Below are positions 53,590 through 64,000 of a DNA stretch of 64,000 nt, one piece after another. Both the position numbers and the translations under genes were made by a program. This stretch comes from Xanthomonas cassavae CFBP 4642. Lineage in GTDB: Bacteria; Pseudomonadota; Gammaproteobacteria; Xanthomonadales; Xanthomonadaceae. The notes below the pieces were generated by a model that had not been told where the DNA came from, made no database searches, and was given only the letters and a program-made list of their open reading frames with translations. The stretch covers positions 2,279,925-2,343,924 of the forward strand of contig NZ_CM002139.1 of the NCBI RefSeq assembly GCF_000454545.1. The letters are read 5' to 3'. Numbering within the stretch: the first letter of the stretch is position 1; each line of letters starts with the position of its first letter.

Positions 53590-55839
53590 TTAGAACTCCT
53601 GCCAATCGGCTGCATCGGTGGCCGGTACGGACGCACCCGCCAGTGAGCGAGTTGCGCTTGCCGGCATGGCGAAGGCGCGCGGTGTCTTGCGCGCATGGCC
53701 GGGTGCATTGGCGATGGCAGCAAGCTGGCGCGCCACCGGTACCTGCGTGTCGACCTTGAACACCGCCACCGCGGCAGTGAGTTGCTGCGCCTGGTCTTCC
53801 ATCGCGCGGGCAGCGGCGGTGGCTTCTTCCACCAGTGCGGCGTTCTGCTGGGTGGTCTCGTCCATCTGGGTGACGGTCTGGTTGACCTGTTCGATACCGG
53901 CGTACTGCTCCTGCGATGCGGAGGAGATCTCGCCCATGATGTCGGTCACGCGCTGCACACTGGCGACGATCTCGGCCATGGTGGTGCCGGCCTGATCGAC
54001 CAGGGTTGCGCCTTGCGCGACCTTGTCCACCGAATCGTCGATGAGGTGCTTGATTTCCTTGGCGGCGCCGGCCGAGCGCTGTGCCAGCGTACGCACTTCC
54101 GACGCCACCACGGCAAACCCGCGGCCCTGTTCACCGGCACGTGCCGCTTCCACGGCCGCATTCAGTGCCAGGATATTGGTCTGGAAGGCGATGCCGTCGA
54201 TGACGGAGATGATCTCGGCGATCTTTTTCGACGAGGCCTGGATGTCGGACATGGTGGTGACCACATCGGCCACCACGTTGCCACCTTGCGAGGCCACTGC
54301 CGCGGCGCCGATGGCGAGCTGGTTGGCCTGGCTGGCGTGGTCTGCGTTCTGCCTGACCGTGGAGGTGAGCTCCTCCATGGAAGCGGCGGTTTCTTCCAGG
54401 TTGGCGGCCTGCTGCTCGGTACGCTGCGACAGGTCCTGGTTGCCGGAGGCGATCTCGCCCGACGCCAGGCCGATCGCATCGGCAGCCTGCTGGATGCGGC
54501 CGACGATGCTGGCCAGCTGCTCTGCGGTGGCGTTGGCGTCGTCGCGCATCTGCGCAAACACGCCCTGATACTGGCCGCTCATGCGCGCGGTGAGGTCGCC
54601 GGCGGCTATCGACTGCAACAGGCTGGAAAGCGAGGCGAGATTGCCGTCGGCGGTGGCCATCAGGTGGTTGAGGCTTTCGACCATGAGGCGGAAGTCGTAC
54701 TGGAACTGCTCGGCGTTGCCGCGTGCGGTGAAATCGCCATTGGCCGCCGCCTGCGCCAGATGCTTGATTTCGCGATTCATCGTGGACAGGTTGTGCTTGA
54801 CCTGATGCATCGCGGTGGTGATCGCGGCCTTCTCGCCAGGCAGTTGCGCCATGTCTTCGCTCAGGTCGCCGATGGCGTAGCGTTCCACCAGATGGATGGT
54901 CTGCATCTTGACCTTGATGTGGGCGGCCACCAGTTCGTTGGTGTCGCGCGCCATGCGGCCGAAATCGCCGGGAAACACGCTGGCGTCCATGCGGAAACTG
55001 ATCTGGCCTTCGTCATGGCGCCTGGCCATGTCCAGCTGCGCGCTGATGAGCGTGCGGACCTGGTCCTGCATCTTGTCCATGGCCTGCAACAGGCGGCCGG
55101 TTTCGTCGTTGGCCCGGGTGCGCACGTCGTTGTCGAGATGGCCGTTGGCGATGGCTTCGGCGGCGCGGGTCGCCTGGGTCAGTGGACGCACCAGGCTGCG
55201 GGTGATGGCCCAGCCCAGCAGGGCGCTGATCAGCACCACCGCCAGACCGCCGCCGATCAGCATGGCACGGCCGCGCGCTATGGCCGCGGTGGCGGCTTCA
55301 TAGGCTTCGGTGGCACGCCGGCGCTGCAATGCCGAATAGTCGGCCAGGGCGTTCTGCCATTGTTCGGTGGCCGGCGCGGCTTTTTGCAACAGCAGCGCCA
55401 GCGCTTCGTCGGGCCTGGCGTTCACGCCAAGATCGGCGACCTGCGCGTTGAGCTTGCCGGCGGTTTCGCTGGCCTGGTCGATCTTCTGCCGCAGCGCGGC
55501 GGCTTCCGGCGATGCCGAAAACACGTACAGGGTGCGCCGGGTGTCTTCGTAGGCCGCGAGCTTGTCCTTGATGATGCCGGCAAAGCGCAGATTGTCTTGC
55601 TGTGAGGTGGGCAGCACGATGTTGCGCAACTGCACGGCAACCACGGAGCTGGCATTGGTCATGTCCTCCAGGTGCTGCATGATCGCGATGTTGCGATTGA
55701 CCACGGTGTCGATGCGCTCGCGCGCCTGGGCCACGGTGTACAGGCCGGCGGCAACCAGCCCGCAGGACAGCAGGATCAGCGTGCCGAAGGCGAAGGTCAG
55801 CCGCTTGCCGACGTTGTACCGTTGTAGAAGAGCGATCAT
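53590..55839 (-). CDS. Methyl-accepting chemotaxis protein 3 (4HB-HAMP-MA)
   Basis: 749 residues from ATG at 55839 ([19 protein letters not shown]); the longer frame to 56037 crosses a C-run. Span 1 is [20 protein letters not shown], followed by a four-helix ligand domain ([10 protein letters not shown]). Span 2 is [21 protein letters not shown], then HAMP repeats ([20 protein letters not shown]), and the signalling hairpin [20 protein letters not shown]. The tail [10 protein letters not shown] fits CheR docking. A 10-base poly-C run stands upstream. Confidence 0.93.
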   Translation of the reverse strand: MIALLQRYNVGKRLTFAFGTLILLSCGLVAAGLYTVAQARERIDTVVNRNIAIMQHLEDMTNASSVVAVQLRNIVLPTSQQDNLRFAGIIKDKLAAYEDTRRTLYVFSASPEAAALRQKIDQASETAGKLNAQVADLGVNARPDEALALLLQKAAPATEQWQNALADYSALQRRRATEAYEAATAAIARGRAMLIGGGLAVVLISALLGWAITRSLVRPLTQATRAAEAIANGHLDNDVRTRANDETGRLLQAMDKMQDQVRTLISAQLDMARRHDEGQISFRMDASVFPGDFGRMARDTNELVAAHIKVKMQTIHLVERYAIGDLSEDMAQLPGEKAAITTAMHQVKHNLSTMNREIKHLAQAAANGDFTARGNAEQFQYDFRLMVESLNHLMATADGNLASLSSLLQSIAAGDLTARMSGQYQGVFAQMRDDANATAEQLASIVGRIQQAADAIGLASGEIASGNQDLSQRTEQQAANLEETAASMEELTSTVRQNADHASQANQLAIGAAAVASQGGNVVADVVTTMSDIQASSKKIAEIISVIDGIAFQTNILALNAAVEAARAGEQGRGFAVVASEVRTLAQRSAGAAKEIKHLIDDSVDKVAQGATLVDQAGTTMAEIVASVQRVTDIMGEISSASQEQYAGIEQVNQTVTQMDETTQQNAALVEEATAAARAMEDQAQQLTAAVAVFKVDTQVPVARQLAAIANAPGHARKTPRAFAMPASATRSLAGASVPATDAADWQEF

Positions 55840-55866
55840 GTTGGTCTCGAAAGCGATGGGCGTAAA

Positions 55867-55876
55867 GGGGGGGGGG
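55867..55876 (-). repeat. Homopolymer of ten C upstream of receptor 3
   Basis: Ten consecutive G on the plus strand (C on the coding strand), separated from the ATG by 27 bases. Such runs slip easily during replication and can alter spacing in a promoter or leader. Confidence 0.9.
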
Positions 55877-56480
55877 CAGCGGTGCGTCGCGTAGTCCCTA
55901 CGTCGAGCGGGCCGTGCAGGCAGGCATCCGGCCGATCCATCGCGTCCACCGACCGTTGGTCGTGCGGGGCGTGATTGCAGGGCAGGTCTGCATGCTTGTG
56001 GTCGGTAACGGCGCTGCCGTTGACCACTGAACGCCACTGCCGGGCCGCGTATGGGCGGCCGTCACCGAGGTGACGCGGATGTGCACAGGCGCCTGGAAGT
56101 GTCTTGTAGGAGCACCATCAGCGATTCGCCACGACGCGTGGGCTTCACTGGTCGATCACGTACCAAGGCGTGACGGCTGCGTGTGCATGGCGACCGAACA
56201 CGAGAGTGTTGCGAATCCGCCGGAGCACCCGCGATGGGCGATTGGTGTGATTGGCATGGCAATCGCGGCGCCAGGATCGGACATGGCGCGGGATCGGTGT
56301 TGCAGGCTCTCGTGCCGCATGTCACATGCAGGCATGCCGCAATGCGTGGCGTGGCGGCAGCGCAAGCAGCGCGGTCAGCTTGGCAATGGGCGATGCGCGC
56401 CATTGCAGTGTCGCAGCGGCTGCGCCGTTGTCCGCCTGCGGGCTGCGCCGCAGACGGATGCATTCAAGACGCTCTGGCGA
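55877..56480. other. Intergenic stretch before receptor 4, no gene seen
   Basis: About 600 bases. Several overlapping frames exist on both strands, all arginine- and alanine-rich composition shadows. No promoter of the FliA type found for receptor 3. Confidence 0.4.
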
Positions 56481-58952
56481 TCAGGCGGCCTGGCCGAAAC
56501 GGGCCGGTGCCGCGGGCTGCAGCTGGAAGACCGAGACCGCATCGCGCAGTTGCTGCGCCTGTTCTTCCATCGCACGCGCTGCAGCGGTGGCTTCTTCCAC
56601 CAAGGCGGCATTCTGCTGGGTGGCCTGGTCCATCTGCGCCACGGTCTGACCCACCTGCTCGATGCCTTGCGATTGCTGCTGCGAGGCCTCGCTGATCTCC
56701 TGCATGATGGTGGTGACGTTTTTTACTGAATCGACGATGTCCTGCATGGTGCGGCCGGCCTGGCCGACCAGCTGGTTGCCGTGTTCGACCCGGCTGACCG
56801 AGTCGTCGATCAGGTGCTTGATTTCCTTGGCCGCACCGGCCGAGCGCTGGGCGAGGGTGCGCACTTCCGATGCCACCACCGCAAAGCCGCGCCCCTGCTC
56901 ACCGGCACGCGCCGCTTCCACCGCCGCATTCAAGGCCAGGATATTGGTCTGGAAGGCGATACCGTCGATCACGCCGATGATGTCGGCGATCTTGCGCGAC
57001 GCGGCCTGGATGCCGGCCATGGTGCCGACCACCTGGCCCACCACTTCGCCGCCCTGCGAGGCTACGCTGGCGGCGCCCACCACCAGCTGGTTGGCGCGGC
57101 GGGCATGGTTGGCATTGTTGCGCACGGTGGAGGTGAGCTCTTCCATCGAGGCGGCGGTTTCTTCCAGGTTGGCTGCCTGCTGTTCGGTGCGTTGCGACAG
57201 ATCCTGGTTGCCGGCAGCAATTTCGCTGGCCGCATCGTTGATGGCATCGGTGGCCTGCTGGATGCGCCCGACAATATCGGCCAGCTGCGCCACCGTGGCG
57301 TTGGCGTCGTCGCGCATGCGTGCAAACACGCCATGGAACTTGCCCTGCATGCGGGTGGTGAGATCGCCCGCGGCAATCGCCTGCAACACCGTGGACAGTG
57401 CGTGCAGGTTGGCATCGGCGGTGGACATCAGGTGGTTGAGGCTGTCCACCATCGCGCGGAAATCGTACTGGAAGCGCTGCGCATCGCCACGCACGCTGAA
57501 GTCGCCGTTGGCCGCGGCCTGTGCGAGCAGTTTGATCTCGCTGTTCATCGCCGACAGATTGGCCTTGACGGTGTCCATGGTGTCGCTGAGCACGGCCTTT
57601 TCGCCGGGCAGGCGTTCCATTTCCTGGCTCAGGTCGCCGATGGCATAGCGCGACATGATCTGCGCCAGCTGCATCTTCACCGCGATATGCGAGCCAACCA
57701 GGGCATTGGTGTCGCGCACCATCCTCGCGTAGGCGCCAGGGAAACTCTCGGCCTGCATGCGGAAACTGATCTGGCCGGCGTCGTGGCGCTGCGCCATCTC
57801 GCTCTGTGCCGCCAGCACGCGCTGCAACTGCTCCTGCATCTGGTGCATGTTGTCCAGCAGCTGGCCGGTTTCATCGCGGCAAGGCGGAAGAATGTGGTCG
57901 TCCAGCGCGCCTTGCGCGATGTTGGCGGCCACCGCGGCGGCACGCCGCACATTGCGGGTGAGCCTGGACAGGGTGTACCAGCACAATGCGGCAATCAGCA
58001 CTGCCAGCAGCGACAGCCCGGCGATGGCCTGCCAGACGGCGTTGCGTGCAGCCACCAGGTGCCGTTCGGACTGGCGCTGCAAGGCCTGCAGCGATATGCG
58101 GCTGAGGTCCTGCATGGCCTGGCCCAGCGTGTCGAGCGCGGCGTTCCACTGCGTATCGGCCTGCGCATCGCTGCCTTCCAGGGCGGTGCCAAGCGCGGCC
58201 AGTGCCGCATTTGCGCGCGTGGATTCGGTGGCGGCCGCCTCGGCCAGCGCGGGGTCGGGCTGTTCGAGCAGGCCCATGGCCTTGTCCAGCTCATGCCGGA
58301 AGCGCACGTGGTTGCGCTGCAGTTGACTGAGCTGCTCGCGCAGCGTGGCGCGGCTGTCGCCGGCCTGCGATGGGTCGTTGGCGGCATCCAGGCGGGTCAG
58401 CGACTCGGTGGCGTCGGGGCTGTAGATCAGCGTGGCCACCACCAGGTGGTAGCTTTCGATATAGGGCGTATAGACCAACTGGCTGTCGTCGCGCAGTGCA
58501 TCGAGCGCGGCGAATGCCTGTTCGCTCACACCGGCGTGGTCCTTGGCACTGGCACCGGCTACGTGGCGCTGCTGCAACGCGAGCAGTTGTTTCTGGCTGC
58601 GTTCGAAGCCGGGCAGGGTGGCGGTGGCGGCAAGCAGCTGCTGCAGATCGCGTTCTGCACGCTGGGCCGCTGCGCTGGCGGCGCTGCCGCTGTCGACATG
58701 GGCCGCGTGCAGGTCGGCGATCAGGCCCAGCATTTGCCCGAGCGGCGCATAGCTGCGCAACTCGTTGCTGCTGATGGCCACGCTCTCATTGAGCTTGCCG
58801 CGGTACAGCAGCACCGGAACGACCAGCCCGACCAGTGCAAGCACGCCGATCGCACCGAGTTTCCTGGCAATGCCCAGGTTGTCCCAGCGGCGGGTCCAGC
58901 GGCGCGGGGCGGACGGAGCAGAATGCGGCGGCAGCACGGGCGAAAGGGTCAT
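56481..58952 (-). CDS. Methyl-accepting chemotaxis protein 4 (nitrate/nitrite-sensing-like N-terminus, HAMP, MA)
   Basis: 823 residues. Span 1 is [21 protein letters not shown]. The long helical extracytoplasmic domain includes [22 protein letters not shown] and [18 protein letters not shown]. Span 2 is [20 protein letters not shown], then HAMP and the signalling hairpin [20 protein letters not shown]. The C-terminus [11 protein letters not shown] has no CheR tail. The FliA-type -10 sits 27 bases ahead of the ATG. Confidence 0.92.
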   Translation of the reverse strand: MTLSPVLPPHSAPSAPRRWTRRWDNLGIARKLGAIGVLALVGLVVPVLLYRGKLNESVAISSNELRSYAPLGQMLGLIADLHAAHVDSGSAASAAAQRAERDLQQLLAATATLPGFERSQKQLLALQQRHVAGASAKDHAGVSEQAFAALDALRDDSQLVYTPYIESYHLVVATLIYSPDATESLTRLDAANDPSQAGDSRATLREQLSQLQRNHVRFRHELDKAMGLLEQPDPALAEAAATESTRANAALAALGTALEGSDAQADTQWNAALDTLGQAMQDLSRISLQALQRQSERHLVAARNAVWQAIAGLSLLAVLIAALCWYTLSRLTRNVRRAAAVAANIAQGALDDHILPPCRDETGQLLDNMHQMQEQLQRVLAAQSEMAQRHDAGQISFRMQAESFPGAYARMVRDTNALVGSHIAVKMQLAQIMSRYAIGDLSQEMERLPGEKAVLSDTMDTVKANLSAMNSEIKLLAQAAANGDFSVRGDAQRFQYDFRAMVDSLNHLMSTADANLHALSTVLQAIAAGDLTTRMQGKFHGVFARMRDDANATVAQLADIVGRIQQATDAINDAASEIAAGNQDLSQRTEQQAANLEETAASMEELTSTVRNNANHARRANQLVVGAASVASQGGEVVGQVVGTMAGIQAASRKIADIIGVIDGIAFQTNILALNAAVEAARAGEQGRGFAVVASEVRTLAQRSAGAAKEIKHLIDDSVSRVEHGNQLVGQAGRTMQDIVDSVKNVTTIMQEISEASQQQSQGIEQVGQTVAQMDQATQQNAALVEEATAAARAMEEQAQQLRDAVSVFQLQPAAPARFGQAA

Positions 58953-58978
58953 CGTAGCGTCTCATGGGCGTACGCGGA

Positions 58979-59005
58979 CTATCGGCCGGTATCTGTTATG
59001 CCTTG
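58979..59005 (-). promoter_or_regulatory. FliA-type promoter candidate of receptor 4
   Basis: Minus strand CAAGGCAT (4 of 8), 11 bases, GCCGATAG (7 of 8). The -35 overlaps the edge of the terminator of receptor 5. Confidence 0.4.
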
Positions 59006-59034
59006 AGCCGGTCGGCATCGCTGCCGACCGGCTC
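59005..59034 (-). terminator. Terminator of receptor 5
   Basis: GAGCCGGTCGGCA (59005-59017) and TGCCGACCGGCTC (59022-59034) form a perfect 13-bp stem with 4-base loop, 27 bases after the stop. No T-run. Confidence 0.6.
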
Positions 59035-59060
59035 CATTCAGCTTGTTGTGCCTGCTTGGC

Positions 59061-61310
59061 TCAGAACTCCTGCCAGCTGGTGTCGTTGCTGGAGGCAGTA
59101 ATCACCGCGCGTGGCCTGGAGGCGGCGGTACGGCCGGCTGCCGCCACCTGTGCCTTGAGCGCGGACGTCACCGCCGGCTGCGGCGCGGCGACGCGCACCG
59201 CTGGCTGCACACGGCCGGCGTCGGTCTTGAACACCGCCACCGCCTCGGTCAGCCCAACCGCCTGGTCTTCCAGCGCCCGCGCTGCGGCAGTGGCTTCTTC
59301 CACCAGCGCTGCATTCTGCTGGGTGGTTTCGTCCATCTGGGTCACGGTCTGGTTGACCTGTTCGATGCCGGCCGACTGCTCCTGCGAGGCGGCGGAGATC
59401 TCGCCCATGATGTCGGTGACGCGCTGCACGCTGGAGACGATCTCGCCCATGGTCTTGCCGGCGCTGTGCACCAGTACCGAGCCATCGGCCACGCGCTGCA
59501 CCGAGTCGTCGATGAGTTCCTTGATCTCCTTGGCCGCGCCCGAGGAGCGCTGCGCCAGGGTGCGCACTTCGGAAGCCACCACCGCAAAGCCACGGCCCTG
59601 CTCGCCGGCGCGTGCCGCTTCCACCGCCGCGTTCAAGGCCAGGATGTTGGTCTGGAAGGCGATGCCGTCGATGACCGAGATGATGTCGGCGATCTTCTTC
59701 GATGAGGCTTCGATACCGCTCATGGTCTCGACCACCTTGCTGACGATCTCGCCGCCCTGCGAAGCCACACCGGCAGCGCCGATCGCCAGCTGATTTGCCT
59801 GACGCGCGCTTTCGGCATTCTGCCTGACGGTGGAGGTGAGCTCTTCCATCGAGGCGGCGGTTTCTTCGAGATTGGCCGCCTGCTGCTCGGTGCGCTGCGA
59901 CAGATCCTGATTGCCGGCGGCGATTTCGCTGGCGGCGCCCTTGATCGACACGGCCGACTGTTTGATGCCGGTGACGATGTCGGCCAGCTGGGTCGCGGTG
60001 GCATTGGCATCGTCGCGCATCTGTGCGAACACGCCGCGGAACTCGCCGCTCATGCGTGCGGTGAGGTCGCCGGCCGCGATCGACTGCAACAGGCCCGACA
60101 GCGACTGCAGATTGCCATCGGCGGTGGCCATCAAGGTGTTGAGGCTTTCCACCATCACCCGGAAGTCGTACTGGAAGCGCTCGGCATCGCCGCGCGCACT
60201 GAAGTCGCCGTTGGCAGCGGCCTGCGCCAGGTGCTTGATCTCGGTGTTCATCGCGCCGAGGTTGAGCTTGACCTGCGCCATGGTGTCGGTGAGTACGGCC
60301 TTTTCGCCGGGCAGCTTGTCCATGTCTTGGCTGAGATCGCCAATGGCATAGCGTCCCATGATCTGCGCCAACTTCATCTTCACCGCGATATGTGAGGCCA
60401 CCAGGTTGTTGGTGTCGTTGGCCATGCGGCCATAGTCGCCGGGGAACGCATCGGCATCGATGCGGAAGCTGATCTGGCCTTCGTCATGGCGACGCGCCAT
60501 GTCGGTCTGCGCGGCCAGCAGGTTGCGCAACTGCGACTGCATCTTGTGCATGGCCTTGAGCAGGCGGCCGGCTTCGTCGTTGAACGGGGTATCGACATCG
60601 TTATCCAGCTTGCCGCCGGCGATCGATTCTGCAGCGCGGGTGGCGCGGCCGAGCGGCTGGGTGAGGCTGCGCGTGATCAGCAGGCCCAGCGCAGTGCTCA
60701 GCAGGATCACCAGCACGGTGCCGGCGACCAGCAGCTTGCGCGAATCGTTCATCGATTTCAGCGCGACCGCCGATGCATCGGCTGCCAATTTGTCCTGCAA
60801 CGCGATGTTTTCGGCGATCTTGTCCTGCCAGCCCTGCATGGCCGGTGCGGCCTTGGTGAGCAGCAAGGGCAGGGCTTCATCGCTGTGGCCGGTCATCACC
60901 AGATCCAACACCTTGTCGTTCAACACCTTGACCTCGGCACGGCGTGCGTCGATTTCTCCGCGCAGCACCTTGCCCTGCTCCGAGGGCGGCATTGCATACA
61001 GCGCTTCGCGGGCTTTGTTGTAGTCGGCGCGCGCAGACTGAATCTGCGCAATGAACGTGCGGTTTTCTTCGTCGGTAGTAGGCAGCACGACATTGCGTAT
61101 CTGCATGGCGATAATGAAGTTGGCATTGATCATGTCGTTGGACAAGCGAATCTTGACCATGTTCTCGTGCACGATGGCGTCCACCAGCTCGCGCGCCGAG
61201 GACAGGCCGCGGTATCCGATGACCGCGATTGCGGCAGACAGGACGATCAGGACGGCAAACGCAGCGGCAAGCCGCGGGCCGACGTTGTAGCGTTGCAGTA
61301 GGGCATTCAT
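59061..61310 (-). CDS. Methyl-accepting chemotaxis protein 5 (4HB-HAMP-MA)
   Basis: 749 residues from ATG at 61310 ([20 protein letters not shown]), the same length and architecture as receptors 3 and 6. Span 1 is [21 protein letters not shown]; the ligand domain has [19 protein letters not shown]; span 2 is [21 protein letters not shown]. The signalling hairpin matches its neighbours except for RSSGAAKEI. The tail is [11 protein letters not shown] FliA-type -10 (GCCGCTAA) lies 80 bases ahead. Confidence 0.93.
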   Translation of the reverse strand: MNALLQRYNVGPRLAAAFAVLIVLSAAIAVIGYRGLSSARELVDAIVHENMVKIRLSNDMINANFIIAMQIRNVVLPTTDEENRTFIAQIQSARADYNKAREALYAMPPSEQGKVLRGEIDARRAEVKVLNDKVLDLVMTGHSDEALPLLLTKAAPAMQGWQDKIAENIALQDKLAADASAVALKSMNDSRKLLVAGTVLVILLSTALGLLITRSLTQPLGRATRAAESIAGGKLDNDVDTPFNDEAGRLLKAMHKMQSQLRNLLAAQTDMARRHDEGQISFRIDADAFPGDYGRMANDTNNLVASHIAVKMKLAQIMGRYAIGDLSQDMDKLPGEKAVLTDTMAQVKLNLGAMNTEIKHLAQAAANGDFSARGDAERFQYDFRVMVESLNTLMATADGNLQSLSGLLQSIAAGDLTARMSGEFRGVFAQMRDDANATATQLADIVTGIKQSAVSIKGAASEIAAGNQDLSQRTEQQAANLEETAASMEELTSTVRQNAESARQANQLAIGAAGVASQGGEIVSKVVETMSGIEASSKKIADIISVIDGIAFQTNILALNAAVEAARAGEQGRGFAVVASEVRTLAQRSSGAAKEIKELIDDSVQRVADGSVLVHSAGKTMGEIVSSVQRVTDIMGEISAASQEQSAGIEQVNQTVTQMDETTQQNAALVEEATAAARALEDQAVGLTEAVAVFKTDAGRVQPAVRVAAPQPAVTSALKAQVAAAGRTAASRPRAVITASSNDTSWQEF

Positions 61311-61390
61311 GACGGGCCTTCGCTCAGGGTGAGGTAGGTGACTTCCGATGGGTCGCGCGGCGCTTGACATGATCCATGCGACTATCGTAA

Positions 61391-61417
61391 TTAGCGGCGC
61401 TTGGCCTGCCTTCTTGA
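61391..61417 (-). promoter_or_regulatory. FliA-type promoter candidate of receptor 5
   Basis: Minus strand TCAAGAAG (4 of 8), 11 bases, GCCGCTAA (7 of 8); the -10 is identical to that of receptor 2. Confidence 0.4.
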
Positions 61418-61520
61418 ATACCTCTTTGCAAAAATCGCATAGCGTGACACAGTTCGGAAAATTGACGGGTTCGCTTTTACGCAATCCCGCCGCACTGCAG
61501 CGGCGTGCGCCACCTTCAGC

Positions 61521-61562
61521 AACGACGAAGCCGCGCGAGGTGCATCGCGCGGCTTCGTCGTT
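61521..61562 (-). terminator. Long hairpin terminator of receptor 6
   Basis: An 18-bp perfect stem (61521-61538 with 61545-61562, beginning AACGACGAAGCCGCGCGA) with a 6-base loop, 27 bases after the stop. Confidence 0.7.
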
Positions 61563-61589
61563 AGCCAGTCATCGGTTTGCAGCGAGCGC

Positions 61590-63838
61590 TCAGAACTCTG
61601 CCCAATCCGATTCGTTGGACACCGCCGCGGCCACGGCCGAACGCGGCGCCGGCCGGCTGACCGGCCTGGCCGCCTTGCTGGCCGCAACAGGCTTGCTGGC
61701 CGTGATCTGACGCACCACCGGAGTGGCGCCGGTCACCGACTCCAGCTCGGCCGACAGACGGAACAGCGCCACCGCTTCGGTGAGCTGCTGTGCCTGGTCT
61801 TCCATCGAGCGGGCCGCGGCAGTAGCTTCTTCCACCAACGCCGCATTCTGCTGGGTGGCTTCATCCATGTGGGTCACGGTCTGGTTGACCTGCTCGATGC
61901 CGGCCGACTGTTCCTGCGAGGCAGCAGAGATTTCGCTCATGATGTCGGTGACGCGTTGCACCGAGGAGACGATCTCGCTCATGGTGCTGCCGGCCTGGTT
62001 CACCAGCGCCGAGCCTTCGGCCACCTTGCTGACCGAATCGTCGATCAGGCCCTTGATCTCCTTGGCGGCACCGGCCGAACGCTGGGCCAGCGTGCGCACT
62101 TCCGAGGCCACCACGGCAAAGCCGCGGCCCTGCTCGCCGGCACGTGCCGCTTCCACGGCCGCATTCAAGGCCAGGATGTTGGTCTGGAAGGCGATGCCGT
62201 CGATGACGCTGATGATCTCGGCGATCTTCTTGGAGGAGGTTTCGATGCCGGACATGGTGGTGACCACCTGGCCGACCACCGCGCCGCCATGCGAGGCCAC
62301 GCCGGCCGCGCCGATGGCGAGCTGGTTGGCCTGGCGTGCGTGCTCGGCGTTCTGCTTGACGGTGGAGGTGAGCTCTTCCATCGAGGCGGCAGTTTCTTCC
62401 AGGTTGGCCGCCTGCTGCTCGGTACGCTGCGACAGATCCTGGTTGCCGGCGGCGATTTCGCCGGCGGCCGTGTTGATGGCCAGGGTGGAATGCTTGATGC
62501 GGCCAACGATGTCGGTCAGGCGCTGCACGGTGGCATTGGCATCGTCACGCAAACGCGCGAACACGCCGTGGAAGTGTCCGTCCATGCGGGCGGTCAGGTC
62601 GCCATCGGCCACGGCGCCCAGCAATTGCGAGAGCTTGCCCAGGTTGCGGTCGCTGACTTCCATCATCGAATTCAGGTCGGCCACCATCACTGCGAAGTCG
62701 TACTTGAAGCGTGCGGCATCGCCACGTGCGCTGAAGTCGCCCGCAGCGGCGGCCTGCGCCAGCTGCTTGATCTCGGTATTGATCGCCAGCAGGCTGGCCT
62801 TGGCCGCGTCCATGGCTTCGTGCAGCACGGCGCGGCTGCCGGGCAGGCGGCGCGCATCCTGGGTCAGGTCGCCCTGGGCGTACTGGTTGAGGATGGCGAC
62901 CGAATCGACGATGGCATCCAGGTGCTCGAAGATCATCGTGTTGATGCCGGCGGCCAGATTGCCGTACACGCCGGGGAAATCCTCCGGCATGCGATGGGTG
63001 ATGTCTTCGGCCGCGTGCAGGTGCGACATGCGCGCGGTCTCGTCGGAGAAGCGACGCAGCAGCTGGGTCATGTCGCCGGTGGCCTGCAGCATCTGGCCGA
63101 TTTCGTCCTTGCTGGTCTTGCCGATCTGCGCGCCGAGATCGCCACGCGAGACGGCCTGGATGGCGCCCAGCGCCTTGGACAGCGGCGTGGTGATGCTGCG
63201 AGCGATCAACCAGCCGAAGGTGACCGACAGGGCCGCCATCAGCAGCGTGCCGATCAACAGCACCGCACTGGTCATCTTGAACGAGGCGCTGCTGGCCGCA
63301 ACCATGTTGGCCAGTGCGGTGGATTGCTCGGCATACATCTTGTCGATGGTCTGGAACAGCACCTTGCGGATGTGCCGGATTGCTTGTTCGCACGCACCGC
63401 GGCCGCGTAGTCGGGATCCTTGTAGAGCGCGCGCAAGGTCTTGTTGGCTTCGAAGTAACTGGCGCTTTCCTTGGCGAGCTTGTCGTAGCCGGCCTTCAGT
63501 GACGAGCCGGCAGCGATCTTGGCTTCCAGCGCCTTCTGCGTTTGCGCGTACTTGCCCTGGATCTCGTCCATGCGGGTCAGGAAGTAGTCGTAGCGTTCCT
63601 GGTCCTGCAGATTGACGAACTGGCCCGATTCGTAGATACGGAATTCGCCGCCGAACGCGCGCAACTCCGAGAGCCGGCTCAGCACCGGAACCACCTCTTC
63701 GTTGATCAGCACGGCCTGCTGCTGCATCTGCTTCATGCGCGAGAAGCCCAGCCCGCCAAGCAGGGCAGTGAGCACGGCACTGAGGCAGAACGCAAACATC
63801 AGTTTGCGGCGGATGGGCCAATCGTTGAACTTGTTCAT
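61590..63838 (-). pseudogene. Methyl-accepting chemotaxis protein 6, 1-base frameshift
   Basis: The frame from ATG 63838 ([20 protein letters not shown], span 1, then [20 protein letters not shown]) runs to about 63390 and would end after a wrong-frame tail. The remainder, from [20 protein letters not shown] through span 2 ([21 protein letters not shown]), HAMP and signalling domain to NESDWAEF, is in the -1 frame. Adding one base in the GTGCGTGC/GAACAA segment restores a 749-residue protein, the same length as receptors 3 and 5, so a single-base deletion (or read error) is the simplest explanation. The tail DWAEF fits CheR docking. Confidence 0.85.
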
Positions 63839-63880
63839 CAAATACTCCAGGGGTGTCGCGTCGCGATGTTGTCCTGCACG

Positions 63881-63907
63881 CTAACGGCCTTGGGCCTGGA
63901 TACTTTA
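63881..63907 (-). promoter_or_regulatory. FliA-type promoter of receptor 6, beside an IS end
   Basis: Minus strand TAAAGTAT (7 of 8, 63900-63907), 11 bases, GCCGTTAG (6 of 8, 63881-63888). The next base upstream, 63908, is where the IS-like terminal sequence begins. Confidence 0.65.
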
Positions 63908-64000
63908 GGAAACTCTGAACAACTCCCCCTGATCCTGCGACAATCGCACAGAGGCACCAGGACGATGACGATGCAACTGACCTTCGGCGACGCGGAGTAC
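63908..64000 (+). mobile_element. IS5-family insertion sequence, left end (cut by window edge)
   Basis: GGAAACTCTGAACAACTCCC at 63908 resembles terminal repeats of Xanthomonas IS5-family elements (from memory), and a transposase start follows 57 bases later. The other end lies outside the window. Confidence 0.65.
63965..64000 (+). CDS. IS5-family transposase, first 12 codons
   Basis: ATG 63965 (or 63971) gives [12 protein letters not shown], the opening seen in Xanthomonas IS5-type transposases that continue with a basic K/R stretch. Too short for certainty. Preceded by GAGGCACCAGGACG, which can supply a ribosome binding site. Confidence 0.6.
   Translation, partial: MTMQLTFGDAEY

Overview
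The window reads as chromosomal DNA of a Xanthomonas species, most like the axonopodis/citri-type lineages. It is GC-rich and carries the genus-specific rpf cluster for diffusible signal factor (DSF) signalling in the order greA-rpfE-recJ ... rpfD-prfB-lysS-rpfG-rpfC-rpfF-rpfB ... acnA(rpfA). It also carries a XopE/HopX-type type III effector inside a TnXax1-like Tn3 cassette and a large flagellar chemotaxis cluster. rpfG is followed 4 bases later by rpfC, so rpfH, which Xanthomonas campestris has at that place, is absent. Species assignment is inference.

Region 1 (1-7611): the start of an enoyl-CoA hydratase gene, a Fur-type site with feoA-feoB and a small membrane protein (ferrous iron uptake), a PLP aminotransferase overlapping a MOSC protein, dapB, and carA. 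Region 2 (7681-9233): an ATPase-PIN two-gene module placed between carA and carB. The PIN gene carries one in-frame stop, and the region is poorer in G+C than its neighbours. Region 3 (9242-15633): carB-greA-rpfE-recJ, tightly packed with start/stop overlaps. Region 4 (15718-22631): a composite palindromic repeat, a DUF1176 lipoprotein-like exported protein, an acyltransferase gene broken by one amber codon, rpfD, prfB with its programmed +1 frameshift, and lysS.

Region 5 (22772-29173): rpfG, rpfC, rpfF, rpfB. RpfG looks ordinary for the genus. RpfC (especially its membrane sensor half) and RpfF look strongly diverged compared with the campestris proteins as I remember them, which suggests exchange of the sensor-synthase pair. 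Region 6 (29271-37254): a lipoprotein, acnA, a VapBC-type toxin-antitoxin pair, acnB and an alpha/beta hydrolase. Region 7 (37500-40245): a 2.7-kb cassette with 34-bp terminal inverted repeats (33 of 34 matching). It holds the effector, an unidentified minus-strand fragment and the C-terminal part of a Tn3 transposase, and it ends a few bases from the stop codon of the next gene.

Region 8 (40249-63838, all on the minus strand): a PAS-GAF-GGDEF-EAL protein, cheB-cheD-cheR, cheW, a YcgR-type PilZ flagellar brake, a small exported protein and six tandem methyl-accepting chemotaxis proteins (MCPs). Several genes have FliA (sigma-28) type promoters of the TAAAGTTT-N11-GCCGATAA class. Four receptors end in a W-x-E-F tail that fits a CheR docking site. 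The receptor nearest the right edge has a 1-base frameshift, and an IS5-type element begins exactly next to its -35 box and runs out of the window. The window thus links iron uptake, DSF quorum sensing, c-di-GMP turnover (RpfG, GGDEF-EAL), c-di-GMP response (YcgR) and chemotaxis.
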